A stretch of DNA of 34,153 bases from Acidimicrobiales bacterium (GTDB lineage: Bacteria; Actinomycetota; Acidimicrobiia; Acidimicrobiales; SHLQ01). Position numbers and translations under genes: made by a program. Location of the stretch: assembly GCA_020629635.1 (NCBI GenBank), contig JAHDCX010000016.1, forward strand, positions 1 to 34,153. The letters run 5' to 3'. Below are positions 16,753-26,411 of this stretch, in pieces. The notes beneath the pieces are model-generated. The model was given only the letters and a program-made list of their open reading frames with translations, was not told the DNA's origin and did not search any database. Positions within the stretch are counted from its first letter, which is position 1, and the number at the start of each line of letters is the position of its first letter.

Positions 16753-17738
16753 CGCAGGTAGAGCCCTGGGGTAGCCGGCACGTCGACGCTCACCGCCGTC
16801 CCCGAACCGATCGACTCGAGCGCCGCGTCGGCCACGACTTGCGCGGCGTACCCGTCGAACACCGACGGACCCGACGCTGCCTCGGCAGACAAGGACTCGA
16901 CCCACCGGCGATCCTGGATGCGATACGCGTCGGCGAACCACCCAAACCAGTCGTCGCCGATCGGCATGCGATGGTCGCCGTCGATCCGCACCCTCGGTCG
17001 CGCCGGCGGCGCCGTCATCACCATTCCGCCGGCGGCGGTCGCCTCGACCTCGACTTCGTACGCGTACGTGTCGTCCGAGAATTCGATCACCGCGGTCGCT
17101 CCAGACGCCAGGCGGCACACGAGCAGCACATGGAGCAGGCCCTCGTCGCCGCGGGGCACGACTCGAGCGTCGACCTCCGTGATGTCCCCGCCGAGCCACC
17201 GGACCGTGTGCAGGTCGTGGATCAGCGACTGCACGATCACCGTCTCCGCCGAACGAATCTCGGCGTTCGTGTTGCGATGCGTACACCGCAGCAGATGGAG
17301 CTCGCCAAGGCCAGCGAGCTGGTCGGCCATGGCGACATGCGCCGGATCGACCTCACGCATGAAGCCGAGTTGCACCCGGCGAACCCCGAGGGCCAGCTCC
17401 GCGTCGAGCACCGTGCGGGCGGTGTCGAGATCATGCGCGAGCGGTTTCTCGCACAAGACCCGGCTTCCCGCCGCCAGGGCGGCGAGCGTCAACTCGGCAT
17501 GCGTGTGGTCGGGTGAGGCGATGACCACCCCGTCGTATCCGCCGGACGCAACCGCAGCCGGATCGGTGTTCCAGGGCGCACGAACCGCTTCGGCCACGGC
17601 GCGAGCCGTCGGCTCGTGCGGGTCGGCGATCGCCGCGACCTCCACCCCCGGCAGGGCGGCCAGCGTCTCGGCGTGGAATCGACCCATCCCACCCGCGCCG
17701 ATGACGGCAACGGTTTTGGGCGCCGACCGGTCGGGCAC
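16749..17738 (-). CDS. Gfo/Idh/MocA dehydrogenase, actinobacterial IolG-like
   Basis: This 329-residue NAD(P)-dependent dehydrogenase has Rossmann motif VAVIGAGGMGRFHAE, EKP motif VLCEKPLAHDLD, GFMREVDPAHVAM, LLRCTHRN and a catalytic IHDLHTVRWL segment. The GFMR and LRCTHRN features resemble inositol dehydrogenases of streptomycetes and corynebacteria more than the other two family members here. The GTG at 17738 is four bases past the IolD stop and gives the normal N-terminus; longer readings run into iolD. It probably acts on a different inositol isomer or derivative than the enzyme at 14339, which is inference from co-occurrence. Confidence 0.88.
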   Translation of the reverse strand: MPDRSAPKTVAVIGAGGMGRFHAETLAALPGVEVAAIADPHEPTARAVAEAVRAPWNTDPAAVASGGYDGVVIASPDHTHAELTLAALAAGSRVLCEKPLAHDLDTARTVLDAELALGVRRVQLGFMREVDPAHVAMADQLAGLGELHLLRCTHRNTNAEIRSAETVIVQSLIHDLHTVRWLGGDITEVDARVVPRGDEGLLHVLLVCRLASGATAVIEFSDDTYAYEVEVEATAAGGMVMTAPPARPRVRIDGDHRMPIGDDWFGWFADAYRIQDRRWVESLSAEAASGPSVFDGYAAQVVADAALESIGSGTAVSVDVPATPGLYLR

Positions 17739-17742
17739 GAGA

Positions 17743-19605
17743 TCAGCCGATGCGCTGGTCGGCCTTGCCGGCCACCACGTCGGCGCGGGCCTGCAGGACC
17801 GAGTCGAGCTCGGACACTTCCGGAACGCCGACCTCCCAGTACGACCCACCCTCGGTCCAGCTGTACGCGTCGGTCACCAGCGCGATCACCGTTGTGCGAT
17901 CGTTGGCCAACGCTCGGTCATAGGCCGCTTCGAGCTCGTCGATCGTCGACACGGTCTCGGCGATCGCCCCCATTGCCTCGGCGTGCTTGGCGAAGTCGAC
18001 GGCGACCGGGTTGGTGACGGTCGGGTTGTCCTTGATCAAGTTGTTGTATGGCTCGCCGCCCATGTTCGTCTGCAACCGGTTGATCACGGCGAAGCCGCCG
18101 TTGTCGCACACGATCACGATCATCTTGTGACCGTGCAGCACCGAGCTGTAGATGTCGGAGTTGAGCATCATCCACGAGCCGTCGCCGCAGAACACGACGA
18201 CGTCCTTGTCGGGCATCGCCATCGCTGCGCCCCAGCCGCCGGACGTCTCGTACCCCATACAGCTGTAGCCGTACTCGCAGTCGAAGCTGTTGAGCTGCTT
18301 GGCCCGCCAGCCGTTGTTGACCTCCCCGGGGAAGCCACCGGCAGCGGCGAGGGCGAAGGTCTTGTCGTCGGCCTTGCGGTCGATCGCGCCGACGACCTGG
18401 GCGTACGTGGGCAGACCCGAATCGCTCGACGCTTCCTTCGACGCGATCTTGTCGATGTAGGCGTTGTGCTGGGCGATCTCGGTGGCGACGGTCGTGCTCC
18501 ACTCGTCGCCAGCCCGATAGTCGCCGAGCATCGCCGACATCTCCGTGAGGGCTTCGCGGGCGTCACCAACGACCGGTGTCGAATGGTGCTTGGTCGCGTC
18601 GAAGCGGGCGGTGTTGACGCCGATGATCTTCACGTTGTCGTTCTTGAACACCGTCCACGACCCGGTCGTGAAATCGAGGAGCCGAGACCCGACTGCCACG
18701 ACGACGTCGGCTTCGGCCGCCAGCGCGTTCGCCGACGTTCCGCCGGTGACGCCGATCGGACCGCCGTACATCGGGTGATCCCACGTCATGCAGCTCTTGC
18801 CCGCAACGGTCTCGACCACCGGCACGTTGTGCGTGACGGCGAAGTCGGCCAGCGCCTCCTCGGCGAGCGAATAGTGAACGCCCCCACCGGCCACGATCAA
18901 CGGCTTCTCCGCGCCACGCAGCAGGCGCACGGCCTCGGCGAGTTGTGCCGAATCCGGGCGAGGGCGAGAGATGTCGTGCACCCGCTCCTCGAAGAACGCG
19001 AGCGGAAAGTCGTACGCCTCGGAACCCACGTCCTGTGGCAGTCCGATGAACGCCGGGCCGCAGTCCGCCGGATCGAGGATGGTCTGGATGGCGTGCGGCA
19101 GGGACGTGGTGAGCTGCTCGGGCTTGGTGATGCGATCCCAGTAGCGAGTCACCGCTCGGAACGAATCGTTGACCGTCTGGGTCGGGTCGCCGAAATGCTC
19201 GACCTGTTGCAACACGGGATCCGGCAAACGAGAGGTGAACGTGTCGCCCGAGATCAACAGCAACGGCAACCGATTGGAGTGCGCCACCCCGGCGGCGGTC
19301 ACCATGTTGGTGGCGCCGGGCCCGACCGAGCTCGTGGCCACCATGATCTGGCGGCGCCGCTTGGCCTTGGCATAGGCCACACCGGCGAGCGCCATGCCCT
19401 GTTCGTTCTGCCCGCGGAAGGTCGGCAGCTCGTCCTTCGCCCGCTCGAGCGCGTGCCCGAGCGCGGTCACGTTCCCGTGCCCGAAGATCGCATACACGCC
19501 GCCGAACAACGGCTCGACCGAGCCATCGACCTGCACCGATTTCTGCGCAATGAGGTACTTGACGATCGCCTGCGACGTCGTCAGTCGGATGGTGTCACTG
19601 CTCAC
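17743..19605 (-). CDS. iolD: 3D-trihydroxycyclohexane-1,2-dione acylhydrolase IolD
   Basis: This 620-residue thiamine-diphosphate enzyme opens the inositol ring, hydrolysing 3D-(3,5/4)-trihydroxycyclohexane-1,2-dione to 5-deoxy-glucuronate. The N-terminal pyrimidine-binding domain has the catalytic Glu in FRGQNEQGMA and the IolD-type IFGHGNVTALGHAL. The C-terminal domain has the ThDP/Mg motif CGDGSWMMLNSD ... VCDNGGF. The length is that of the family. The GTG at 19605 has a GGAGG ribosome binding site about seven bases upstream, inside the end of the preceding gene, with which it overlaps by eleven bases. IolD is diagnostic of inositol catabolism. Confidence 0.96.
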   Translation of the reverse strand: MSSDTIRLTTSQAIVKYLIAQKSVQVDGSVEPLFGGVYAIFGHGNVTALGHALERAKDELPTFRGQNEQGMALAGVAYAKAKRRRQIMVATSSVGPGATNMVTAAGVAHSNRLPLLLISGDTFTSRLPDPVLQQVEHFGDPTQTVNDSFRAVTRYWDRITKPEQLTTSLPHAIQTILDPADCGPAFIGLPQDVGSEAYDFPLAFFEERVHDISRPRPDSAQLAEAVRLLRGAEKPLIVAGGGVHYSLAEEALADFAVTHNVPVVETVAGKSCMTWDHPMYGGPIGVTGGTSANALAAEADVVVAVGSRLLDFTTGSWTVFKNDNVKIIGVNTARFDATKHHSTPVVGDAREALTEMSAMLGDYRAGDEWSTTVATEIAQHNAYIDKIASKEASSDSGLPTYAQVVGAIDRKADDKTFALAAAGGFPGEVNNGWRAKQLNSFDCEYGYSCMGYETSGGWGAAMAMPDKDVVVFCGDGSWMMLNSDIYSSVLHGHKMIVIVCDNGGFAVINRLQTNMGGEPYNNLIKDNPTVTNPVAVDFAKHAEAMGAIAETVSTIDELEAAYDRALANDRTTVIALVTDAYSWTEGGSYWEVGVPEVSELDSVLQARADVVAGKADQRIG

Positions 19606-20770
19606 GGAGGTCCTCCACGTCTTGCCAGGTTCCGGTTTCGGTCGACTTCAGCAACGCCGCCTGCACGGACACGTAGTCGACTGCCTCGGCGAAGCTCGCC
19701 GAGTGCTTGGTGCCCGCGGCGACGGCGTTCAGGTACTCGTAGTCCTCGATCGTCACGAGGTCTTCGAACGCGATCGAGTTGGCGTCACCGGGCACGAACG
19801 CGCCGTGGTACGGGTAGCGGTCGCCGCCCCGCACGGTCGTGTAGCCGCGGGCCTCGTCCTTCAACAAGAACAAGCCCATCTCGTTCATCGTCTCGAGGTT
19901 CCAGTGGGCGGCGCCCTTGGTGCCGTACACGTCGAACGCGTTCTGCGACTCGGGGCCGATGATCGACCGACTCGTCTCGAACGTGCCGATCGCGCCATTG
20001 GCGAACTCGACCATTGCGCCGAAGTAGTCCTCGTTGGTGACCGGCCCGGTCGGATCACCAGGCTCGCCCCGGTCGTAGTGGGTACCGCCCGGCTTGGGCA
20101 TCGGACGTTCGGTGATGAACGTCTTCTGATAGCCCATCACCCGCTCGATCGGGCCGACGAGCATGTGGGCGAGATCCATCGAGTGACTGAGGATGTCGGT
20201 CGAGACGCCGTACCCGGCCTGATCGACCTCGAACCGCCAGCTGAGCAGCCCCATCGGGTCGGCGCCGTACATCGAGAAGAAGCGGCCCCGATAGTTCGTG
20301 ATCTCGCCGAGCTCACCCGCCTCGATCAGACCCTTGAGGTACTGCACGAGCGGGGCGAAGCGGTAGTTGTAGCCAACCCCGGTCACGACACCGGCGTCTC
20401 GACACGCCTTTTCGACCCGGACGGTCTGGTCGGGCTTGCCCCCGACCGGTTTCTCACAGAAGACGTGCTTGCCGGTCTCGGCAGCCGCAACGCAGATCTC
20501 CTCGTGCAACATGTTGGGTGCGGTGCAGGTGACCACGTCGATGTCGTCGCGGTCCATGATCTCGCGCCAGTCTGCGACTGCGGTCTCGAACCCAAAGCTG
20601 TTGACGGCCATGTCGCGGCGGTCCTCGAGGTTGTCGGCGCACACGGCGAGCACCGGGTCGTAGGCCCGGTCCTCCCAGAGCATCGGGATGCGCGCGTAGC
20701 TTCGGCTGTGGGCCTGGCCCATCCAGCCGAGGCCGATGACGGCGATACGAAGTGGTTGGCGGTCGGTCAC
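19595..20770 (-). CDS. Gfo/Idh/MocA family oxidoreductase
   Basis: This 391-residue member is longer than the other two Gfo/Idh/MocA proteins in the window. The Rossmann motif is VIGLGWMGQAHSRSYA, the EKP motif is HVFCEKPVGGKPDQT, and VGYNYRFAPLVQYLK and STDILSHSMDLAHML carry the substrate-side residues. An insertion rich in Gly, Pro and Asp (about residues 225-245) is not seen in the other two. Members of this subgroup include dehydrogenases of scyllo-inositol and other sugar derivatives, so a modified-cyclitol substrate is plausible. The GTG at 20770 overlaps the hydroxyacid dehydrogenase stop as GTGA; the C-terminus overlaps iolD. Confidence 0.88.
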   Translation of the reverse strand: MTDRQPLRIAVIGLGWMGQAHSRSYARIPMLWEDRAYDPVLAVCADNLEDRRDMAVNSFGFETAVADWREIMDRDDIDVVTCTAPNMLHEEICVAAAETGKHVFCEKPVGGKPDQTVRVEKACRDAGVVTGVGYNYRFAPLVQYLKGLIEAGELGEITNYRGRFFSMYGADPMGLLSWRFEVDQAGYGVSTDILSHSMDLAHMLVGPIERVMGYQKTFITERPMPKPGGTHYDRGEPGDPTGPVTNEDYFGAMVEFANGAIGTFETSRSIIGPESQNAFDVYGTKGAAHWNLETMNEMGLFLLKDEARGYTTVRGGDRYPYHGAFVPGDANSIAFEDLVTIEDYEYLNAVAAGTKHSASFAEAVDYVSVQAALLKSTETGTWQDVEDLREQ

Positions 20771-21696
20771 GAGATTCTCCGTGCGGGATGATCGAGTACG
20801 GCGGGATTGCGAAGTTCGGTTGGGGTCTGACCCCGAAGCGCCATGACGACCTGTTCGGCGGCCATGCGCTCCATCCGGGCACGACCAGCGATGGTCGAGC
20901 TGGCGATGTGCGGCGTGACGATCACGTTGTCCATGTGCAGCAGCGGATGGTCAGCTGGCAACGGCTCTGGATCGGTGACGTCGAGCCCCGCACCCATGAG
21001 GTGGCCCGACTGCAGCGCAGCGACGAGGTCATCGGTCACGACGATGGGGCCACGGGCGCAGTTGATCAGGACCGAACCGGGCTTCATCTTGGCGAGCATC
21101 GTGGTGTCGAACAGGCCCGCCGTCTCCGATGTCACTGGGAGATGCAGCGACACGATGTCCGCCCGCGCGAGCAGCTGGTCGAGTGGTACCGAATCCTGAC
21201 GAGCCGGATCGTGGACGAGCACGCCGAGATCAAACCCGGCCGCCATTCGAGCAACCGCCCCACCGATACGTCCTGCGCCAACGAGTCCGAGGGTTCGCCC
21301 AGCGAGCTCCATCGACCGTTGCTGGGCGATGTAGTTGCCCGAGCCCGCCCGAAGACGCGCGGCGGACGCGGCGAGTTCGTGCGAGACGGCGAGCATCAGC
21401 GCCATCGTGTGTTCGGCAGTCGAGGTCGTCGGCCCGTCGGGCGTGTTGGTGACCATCACCCCAGCCTCAGTACAGGCGGCCAGGTCGATGGCGTCGATTC
21501 CGATACCCGTCCGAGCGATCAGCCCGAGCTCCGGGAGGTCGGCGAGTTCGTGCGCGGTGTAGGGCTCACTCCCGGCGATCGCCACGTGCGCGCGGCGTCG
21601 ACCATCCGCCGACGGGCCGACCACCTCCCAACCGGCGTCTCGAACGAATTCGATGAGATGGTCAGGGCAGCCTCGCGAGAACCAGACCGTGGTCAT
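20767..21696 (-). CDS. D-isomer-specific 2-hydroxyacid dehydrogenase
   Basis: This 309-residue NAD-dependent dehydrogenase is of the D-2-hydroxyacid/phosphoglycerate dehydrogenase family. The catalytic-domain segment LIARTGIGIDAIDL is followed by the NAD motif GLVGAGRIGGAVARMA, then the active-site Arg in LINCARGP, Glu in DVTDPEPLP and His in VTPHIASS. All three catalytic residues are present. It is not part of the standard inositol pathway; in the operon it may process a side product such as a hydroxyacid or ketoacid. ATG 21696 overlaps the IolB stop as ATGA and its stop overlaps the next gene. Confidence 0.9.
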   Translation of the reverse strand: MTTVWFSRGCPDHLIEFVRDAGWEVVGPSADGRRRAHVAIAGSEPYTAHELADLPELGLIARTGIGIDAIDLAACTEAGVMVTNTPDGPTTSTAEHTMALMLAVSHELAASAARLRAGSGNYIAQQRSMELAGRTLGLVGAGRIGGAVARMAAGFDLGVLVHDPARQDSVPLDQLLARADIVSLHLPVTSETAGLFDTTMLAKMKPGSVLINCARGPIVVTDDLVAALQSGHLMGAGLDVTDPEPLPADHPLLHMDNVIVTPHIASSTIAGRARMERMAAEQVVMALRGQTPTELRNPAVLDHPARRIS

Positions 21697-22601
21697 GCCG
21701 GTCCCGCTGCGGTCATCAGCGGCAGCCGGTCATCCATCGGCTGGCTCGACAATTCATCGCGCACCCAATGGTGCGTGGGGTCGTCGCAGAACGCCATCGA
21801 GCGTTCGCCACCCGGACCCGCGAGCACGTTCAGGTAGTACATCGTGTACCCCGGCGCGGCGATGCATGGGCCGTGGTACCCGCGTGGGACGAGGAACACG
21901 TCTCCGTCGTGAACGACGACATTCTCGTCGATCACGGGCATGCCCTCGTGGCCGATGCCGGTGTAGGTGCGATGCATGCCAAAGCCGACATCGGTATAGG
22001 CCGTGCGCCCGGCCTCGCCGATGCGGAAGTAGTAGATCTCTTCGTTGTTGACCTCGCACTCAGGCGAGTCGTCGTGCTTGTGCGGCGGGTAGGACGACCA
22101 GTTGCCGTCCGGCGTGTACACCTCGACGCACATCAGCTTGTCGGCGCCTGCGAACTGCTCGGGAGAGCAGAAATTGTTGATCTGTCGGCTCGCCTGTCCA
22201 CCGCCTCGCAGCTCGACCGACACGTCCTCGGCGGGACCGTGGTGAAGGTCGGTGCGTCGCGTGGCCCGGGCCGAACAGAGGGCGACCTCGATCGGAAGAT
22301 CCGACGTCGACGTGATCGTCATGGCCGTCTCGATCGGCATGTACGCCCAATCGGTCACGCGGGCGAACACGGTGTCTCGGCCCACGAGGGCAAGCCGCGA
22401 ACCTTCGGCGTCGACGGTGCAACCGCCGCCCGACAGTGGCAGCACGGCGAACTCCTCGGCACCGGTCGCAATCGTGCGTGACTCGCCGGGAAGGAGTCGA
22501 AGCACCCGGAGACCGCTGTAAGTCCACCCCGCCTGCTCCGGTGTGAGCGCAAGGGAGTCGGCACCGTCGGCGAGCGTGCCGTGCGGGTGATGGAGACTCA
22601 T
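21693..22601 (-). CDS. iolB: 5-deoxy-glucuronate isomerase IolB (second copy)
   Basis: This 302-residue bicupin is IolB, next to IolC. Visible features are VFARVTDWAYMP, the GGGQASRQINNF segment, the metal-site PPHKHD, the following NNEEIYYFRI and VPRGYHGPCIAAPGY. It isomerises 5-deoxy-glucuronate to 2-deoxy-5-keto-gluconate, the substrate of IolC. The ATG at 22601 overlaps the IolC stop as ATGA. It differs along most of its length from the copy at 12613-13467, so the pair is not a recent duplication. Confidence 0.92.
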   Translation of the reverse strand: MSLHHPHGTLADGADSLALTPEQAGWTYSGLRVLRLLPGESRTIATGAEEFAVLPLSGGGCTVDAEGSRLALVGRDTVFARVTDWAYMPIETAMTITSTSDLPIEVALCSARATRRTDLHHGPAEDVSVELRGGGQASRQINNFCSPEQFAGADKLMCVEVYTPDGNWSSYPPHKHDDSPECEVNNEEIYYFRIGEAGRTAYTDVGFGMHRTYTGIGHEGMPVIDENVVVHDGDVFLVPRGYHGPCIAAPGYTMYYLNVLAGPGGERSMAFCDDPTHHWVRDELSSQPMDDRLPLMTAAGPA

Positions 22602-23554
22602 GAGGCGTCCCGTTCTGCCAGGAGATTCTCGATGTCGGCGATCGTCGGCATGTCGTCCGCGCACATCAACCGGCCCGCAACGATCGCGCCGGCTGCGTTG
22701 CCCCACTTGATGATCGTCTCGGGATCCCAGCCCTCGAGCAGGCCGTGACAGAACGCGCCGCCGAAGGCGTCGCCCGACCCGAGACCGCACACGACGTCAA
22801 CCCAGTAGGGAGGAACCGAGACGCGCGTGCCGTCGGCCGTGGCGATCATGACGCCGTCGGCGCCCAGCTTCATGACCGCCATCTCGAGGCCGCGTTCGAG
22901 GAGGCGGTCGGCCGCCTCGTTCATGTCGCGGGTCCCGACGGCGATCTCGCACTCGTCCTTGTTGCCGATGGCGATCGTGACGTGATCGAGAATCGGGGAG
23001 ATCGCCTCCGTGGCCTGTTCGGGCGATTCCCAGAACATTGGTCGCCAGTCGAGATCGATGACCGTGTGGGTTGCTCGCTTGCGAACGTTGAGCAGCGACC
23101 GCATCGTGTCCGCGGCGCGCTCATCGGAGAAGCGTGACGCGGGAAACCAGAAGATCGGCACGTTGGCGACCACGTACGGATCGATGTCGGCGGGGTTGAT
23201 GTTCAGATCCGGCGCCCGAGGCTCGCGGTAGAAGATGATGGACGGCTCTTCGGGCGGATCGAGCTCGGCGAAGGCGAGCGGCGTCTTGAGATCAGGGTCC
23301 GTGCCGATGAATCGGTTGTCGACGCCGAAGGTGTGCTCGAGTGCATGTCGGACGTAGTCGCCGAACTGGTCGTCGCCGACCTTGGTCGCCAACGCCGCCG
23401 ATCGCCCGAGTCGCGCTGCCGCAACGGCCACGTTGGTGGCCGTCCCACCGATCGACTTGCGGAACGACGTCACGTTCCGCATCGGCTCTCCGAGTTGTTC
23501 GGCGTAGAGATCGACGCTGACGCGTCCGACCGTCAGCAGTTCGAGCTCAGCCAT
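22598..23554 (-). CDS. iolC: 5-dehydro-2-deoxygluconokinase IolC
   Basis: This 318-residue PfkB-family kinase phosphorylates 2-deoxy-5-keto-gluconate at position 6. The N-terminus is LLTVGRVSVDLYAEQLG with the substrate-binding SIGGTATNVAVAAARLG, and the C-terminal PfkB signature CGLGSGDAFGGAFCHGLLEG contains the catalytic Asp. The DUF2090 aldolase-like domain fused to IolC in some bacteria is absent, which fits the separate LacD-type aldolase in this operon. The ATG at 23554 lies five bases after the ABC ATPase gene and the stop overlaps the IolB start. Confidence 0.94.
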   Translation of the reverse strand: MAELELLTVGRVSVDLYAEQLGEPMRNVTSFRKSIGGTATNVAVAAARLGRSAALATKVGDDQFGDYVRHALEHTFGVDNRFIGTDPDLKTPLAFAELDPPEEPSIIFYREPRAPDLNINPADIDPYVVANVPIFWFPASRFSDERAADTMRSLLNVRKRATHTVIDLDWRPMFWESPEQATEAISPILDHVTIAIGNKDECEIAVGTRDMNEAADRLLERGLEMAVMKLGADGVMIATADGTRVSVPPYWVDVVCGLGSGDAFGGAFCHGLLEGWDPETIIKWGNAAGAIVAGRLMCADDMPTIADIENLLAERDAS

Positions 23555-23558
23555 GTCG

Positions 23559-24359
23559 TCAGTCGCCGTTGCCGTTTCCGGTCGCCGCAGCGAGTTCGTG
23601 TTCGAGCGCTTCGAGTTCGGCACCGCCCGCCATCAGCTGTGTGAGCTCGTCGATCGTGATGTCTTCCTTGGCGAACGAGCCCATCGACTGGCCCCGATTC
23701 AGGATCAAGAAGCGGTTGCCCACCGGATAGGCGTGGCGCGGATTGTGCGTGATGAAGATCACGGCGAGCCCTTGGTTGCGAGCTTCCACGATGCGCTTCA
23801 GCACGACGCCTGACTGCTTCACGCCGAGCGCAGAGGTCGGCTCGTCGAGGATCAGGACCTTGGCGCCGAAGTAGCCCGCGCGGGCGATCGCGACCGACTG
23901 ACGCTCGCCACCAGAGAGGGTGCCGACGGCTTGTTCGGTGTCGCGGATGTCGATGCCCATCTTGGCCATCTCTTCCTTCGCGATCTGCTTGGCCGTGGAT
24001 TGGTCGATCCACTTGAACGGGCCGAGACGCTTCGTTGGCTCTGCCCCGAGGAAGAAGTTCCGCCACACCGACATGAGCGGGACCATTGCAAGGTCCTGGT
24101 ACACCGTTGCGATACCGGCACTGAGCGCATCACGAGGAGAGTTGAACATGACCTCCTCGCCGTTGAGCCGGATCGTTCCCTCGGATTGTTGATGCACGCC
24201 CGCGAGAATCTTGATGAAGGTCGACTTGCCGGCCCCGTTGTCGCCCAACACGCAGGTGACCTCACCGGCGTTGACGACGGTGCTGACTCCCTTGAGGGCG
24301 ATGATGTTGCCGTAGAACTTCGAGATGTTGTCGAGCTCGAGCAGATGTTGATCAGCCAT
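23559..24359 (-). CDS. sugar ABC transporter ATP-binding protein (single domain)
   Basis: This 266-residue ABC ATPase belongs to the carbohydrate-uptake class 2 importers. Walker A is GDNGAGKST, the Q-loop is VYQDLAMVP, the signature is [14 protein letters not shown], Walker B is [11 protein letters not shown] and the switch His is in FITHNP. Only one nucleotide-binding domain is present, as in FrcA, whereas RbsA/MglA-type proteins have two in about 500 residues; two copies would pair in the complex. The ATG at 24359 has an AGGAG site six bases upstream. It lies between the permease and iolC and energises uptake of the pathway's substrate. Confidence 0.94.
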   Translation of the reverse strand: MADQHLLELDNISKFYGNIIALKGVSTVVNAGEVTCVLGDNGAGKSTFIKILAGVHQQSEGTIRLNGEEVMFNSPRDALSAGIATVYQDLAMVPLMSVWRNFFLGAEPTKRLGPFKWIDQSTAKQIAKEEMAKMGIDIRDTEQAVGTLSGGERQSVAIARAGYFGAKVLILDEPTSALGVKQSGVVLKRIVEARNQGLAVIFITHNPRHAYPVGNRFLILNRGQSMGSFAKEDITIDELTQLMAGGAELEALEHELAAATGNGNGD

Positions 24360-24375
24360 TGCGTTCTCCTCTCGA

Positions 24376-26289
24376 TCAGCGTCGGGCCGAGTCGGCCCGG
24401 TCGCGAATGGCACGATTCGAGATGACCGCCAACAGCAGGATCACCCCAAGGAACACGAACCGCCAGTCGGAGTTCCACCGCGCCGAGGCGATGCCGACAG
24501 CCGACATCGCCATGATTGCTGCGCCGATTGCCCCTCCGAGGGCTGTGCCGTAGCCGCCAGTCAGCAGCGTTCCTCCGACGACGGCCGCGATGATGAACTC
24601 GAATTCCTCTCCGTCACCGGCCGATGCCTGCAGACTGTTGAGTCGGAATGCGAGCAACATGCCGACCAGCCATGCGGCTCCGGACACGATCATGAAGAGC
24701 TGGGTCTTCGTGCGGGCCGCCGGAACACCGACCTGGCGAGACGCCTCTTTGTTGCCGCCGACCGCAAAGGTCCACGACCCGAACCGGGTGTTTCCGAGGA
24801 TCCACACCATCACCGCAGTGAAGCCGAAGAACCACAGCATCCGGACCGAGAACTTCGCGGGGTTGACGCCAGCCTCGAGTTCGGCGTCGGTGACGAACAA
24901 ATGGCGAATGATCACGGCGAACACCAGCAGCGCAACGCCGAGAAGCAGGCCACGGGTCCCGAGCCGATCGGCGGATGCGTCAGTTCTGCGTCGCTCTTCG
25001 AATCGGGTCCCGAGCACTGCCCACGCAAACAGCGCAAGGGCGCACAGCAACAACACGGAGAACAGCTCCGTTCGGAATTTCGCGGCTTCTGACGACGCAC
25101 GGACGACGAAGGCGAAGCCGGCGAGCGCCGCTGCAATCACGGTCGACACGGCGCCCTTGGTGATTGGATTGACGCTCAAGGCTCGATTTGCGGCGACCAT
25201 CGCCAACATGAATCCAACGCCGACGAAGACCATGATGAGCACCGCGCGTAGGCCCTGGACCGTGAAGGGGAAGAAGAGCGTCTCGCTGTTGGCGGAATCA
25301 ATCGCGAAGGCACAGGCGACGGCGATGCCGATCGAGACGAGCCCGGCCACGAGGTAGTTCGTGATGCCAGCGTTGAGCCGGAGACCGCCAGCGGCGGCAA
25401 CGGGCTCGTACCGCCACTGGCCAAATCCGACCATTGCGACGACGACCGATACGGCGAGCACCGCTGCGGCCACGAAGTTCGCCCCGACGCCGTCGGTGGT
25501 GTGGAACAACACGATTGAGGCGACGAAACCGGCCATCCCGAGGCCAAATAGCCCCAGTCCGGCGGGCTTCGGCTCGGAGCGACGCACGAAGTGCATCTCA
25601 CAGACAGACAGCGTGATGAGAATCGTCCCCACCAGAAACATCCCGATGTAGAACAGATCACGTCCGTTCCAGACATGGGAGTTCCGCTCCCATTCGGCTG
25701 CGAAGATCCGCTGCCAGAACGCGTATCCGTGGGCATCGTTCGTGAAGGTCACCGAGATCTGGCCGACGATCAGCTTCGCAAGGCCCAGCTTCGCGCCTTT
25801 CAATATGAAGAACGTGGCCAAGGTCACGATGAAGCTCGGTAGCGCCGTTTTCTCGACCATCCAGCCGTTGAAGAATCCCACGGCCATGGCGAACGCGAAG
25901 GAAAGCGGAACCGCGATCCAGATCGATGCGCCAAGGCCGCCGAGCTCACCCGTCTCGCGGATGAGAAGGATGAAGAGAATACCCATCGCACCGGTGTTGG
26001 CACCCGAGGACAGGTCGAACTCGCCACCAATCATAAGCATCGAGACCGCAACCGCCATGATGCCGAGCGTCGAGGCCGAATCAAGCCAGTTCTGCGTGCC
26101 TCCGGTTGTTCCGAAGTTCAGCGAAACGGCCCAAAAGAACGTCCATACGCCGATCGCACCGATAATTGCCCCGATCTCCGGCCTGATGAACAGCCGTTGA
26201 AAGATGCTTCGATATGCGAGCCGCTCGTCCGCCTCGCCGGCGTCGTTTGCCGTCGCAGAGTTCGCGTCCACGGCACTCACGTCGGTCAT
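24376..26289 (-). CDS. oversized sugar ABC transporter permease (RbsC/FrcC family)
   Basis: This 637-residue permease is about twice the normal family length (320-350). The family's N-terminal half (about residues 35-225: [40 protein letters not shown]) and C-terminal part (about 500-637: [38 protein letters not shown]) are recognisable. Between them lies an extra stretch of about 275 residues with six or seven additional hydrophobic segments. The reading frame is intact and codon use looks like its neighbours, so this is not a frameshift artefact. It is preceded by an intercistronic hairpin (26325-26364) and a G-rich ribosome binding site, and followed after 16 bases by the ATPase gene. Confidence 0.9.
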   Translation of the reverse strand: MTDVSAVDANSATANDAGEADERLAYRSIFQRLFIRPEIGAIIGAIGVWTFFWAVSLNFGTTGGTQNWLDSASTLGIMAVAVSMLMIGGEFDLSSGANTGAMGILFILLIRETGELGGLGASIWIAVPLSFAFAMAVGFFNGWMVEKTALPSFIVTLATFFILKGAKLGLAKLIVGQISVTFTNDAHGYAFWQRIFAAEWERNSHVWNGRDLFYIGMFLVGTILITLSVCEMHFVRRSEPKPAGLGLFGLGMAGFVASIVLFHTTDGVGANFVAAAVLAVSVVVAMVGFGQWRYEPVAAAGGLRLNAGITNYLVAGLVSIGIAVACAFAIDSANSETLFFPFTVQGLRAVLIMVFVGVGFMLAMVAANRALSVNPITKGAVSTVIAAALAGFAFVVRASSEAAKFRTELFSVLLLCALALFAWAVLGTRFEERRRTDASADRLGTRGLLLGVALLVFAVIIRHLFVTDAELEAGVNPAKFSVRMLWFFGFTAVMVWILGNTRFGSWTFAVGGNKEASRQVGVPAARTKTQLFMIVSGAAWLVGMLLAFRLNSLQASAGDGEEFEFIIAAVVGGTLLTGGYGTALGGAIGAAIMAMSAVGIASARWNSDWRFVFLGVILLLAVISNRAIRDRADSARR

Positions 26290-26324
26290 CCCCCTACTCC
26301 CCCTGTTTGTGTTCTCTTTGAAAG

Positions 26325-26364
26325 CGGTCGAGCCGCCCGGGAGAGGTCCCGGACGGCCCGACCG
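26325..26364 (-). promoter_or_regulatory. intercistronic hairpin between binding protein and permease genes
   Basis: Arms at 26325-26342 and 26347-26364 face each other across a 4-base loop. In the minus-strand RNA all 18 positions pair, two of them as G-U wobbles, which shows the structure is shaped for the transcript of this operon. It lies in the 122-base gap after the binding-protein gene and is not followed by a U-run. This is the usual place for a partial terminator or 3' stabiliser that raises binding-protein expression over the permease. Confidence 0.65.
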
Positions 26365-26411
26365 AAAGCATTCATTCGGATCGAGCCGATGTCACCATCG
26401 ACTCGCCGAGA

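Noticed and set aside
16918-19962. Open frame of about 1,000 codons on the plus strand
   Set aside because: It is antisense to iolD and the neighbouring dehydrogenases, has no known domain and shows the Arg/Pro/His-rich composition of GC-driven shadow frames.
20822-20834. Palindrome GGGGTCTGACCCC
   Set aside because: It resembles REP-type cores but lies within the coding sequence of the 2-hydroxyacid dehydrogenase (encoding the segment around GQTPTE) with no flanking inverted repeat, so it is not called as an element.
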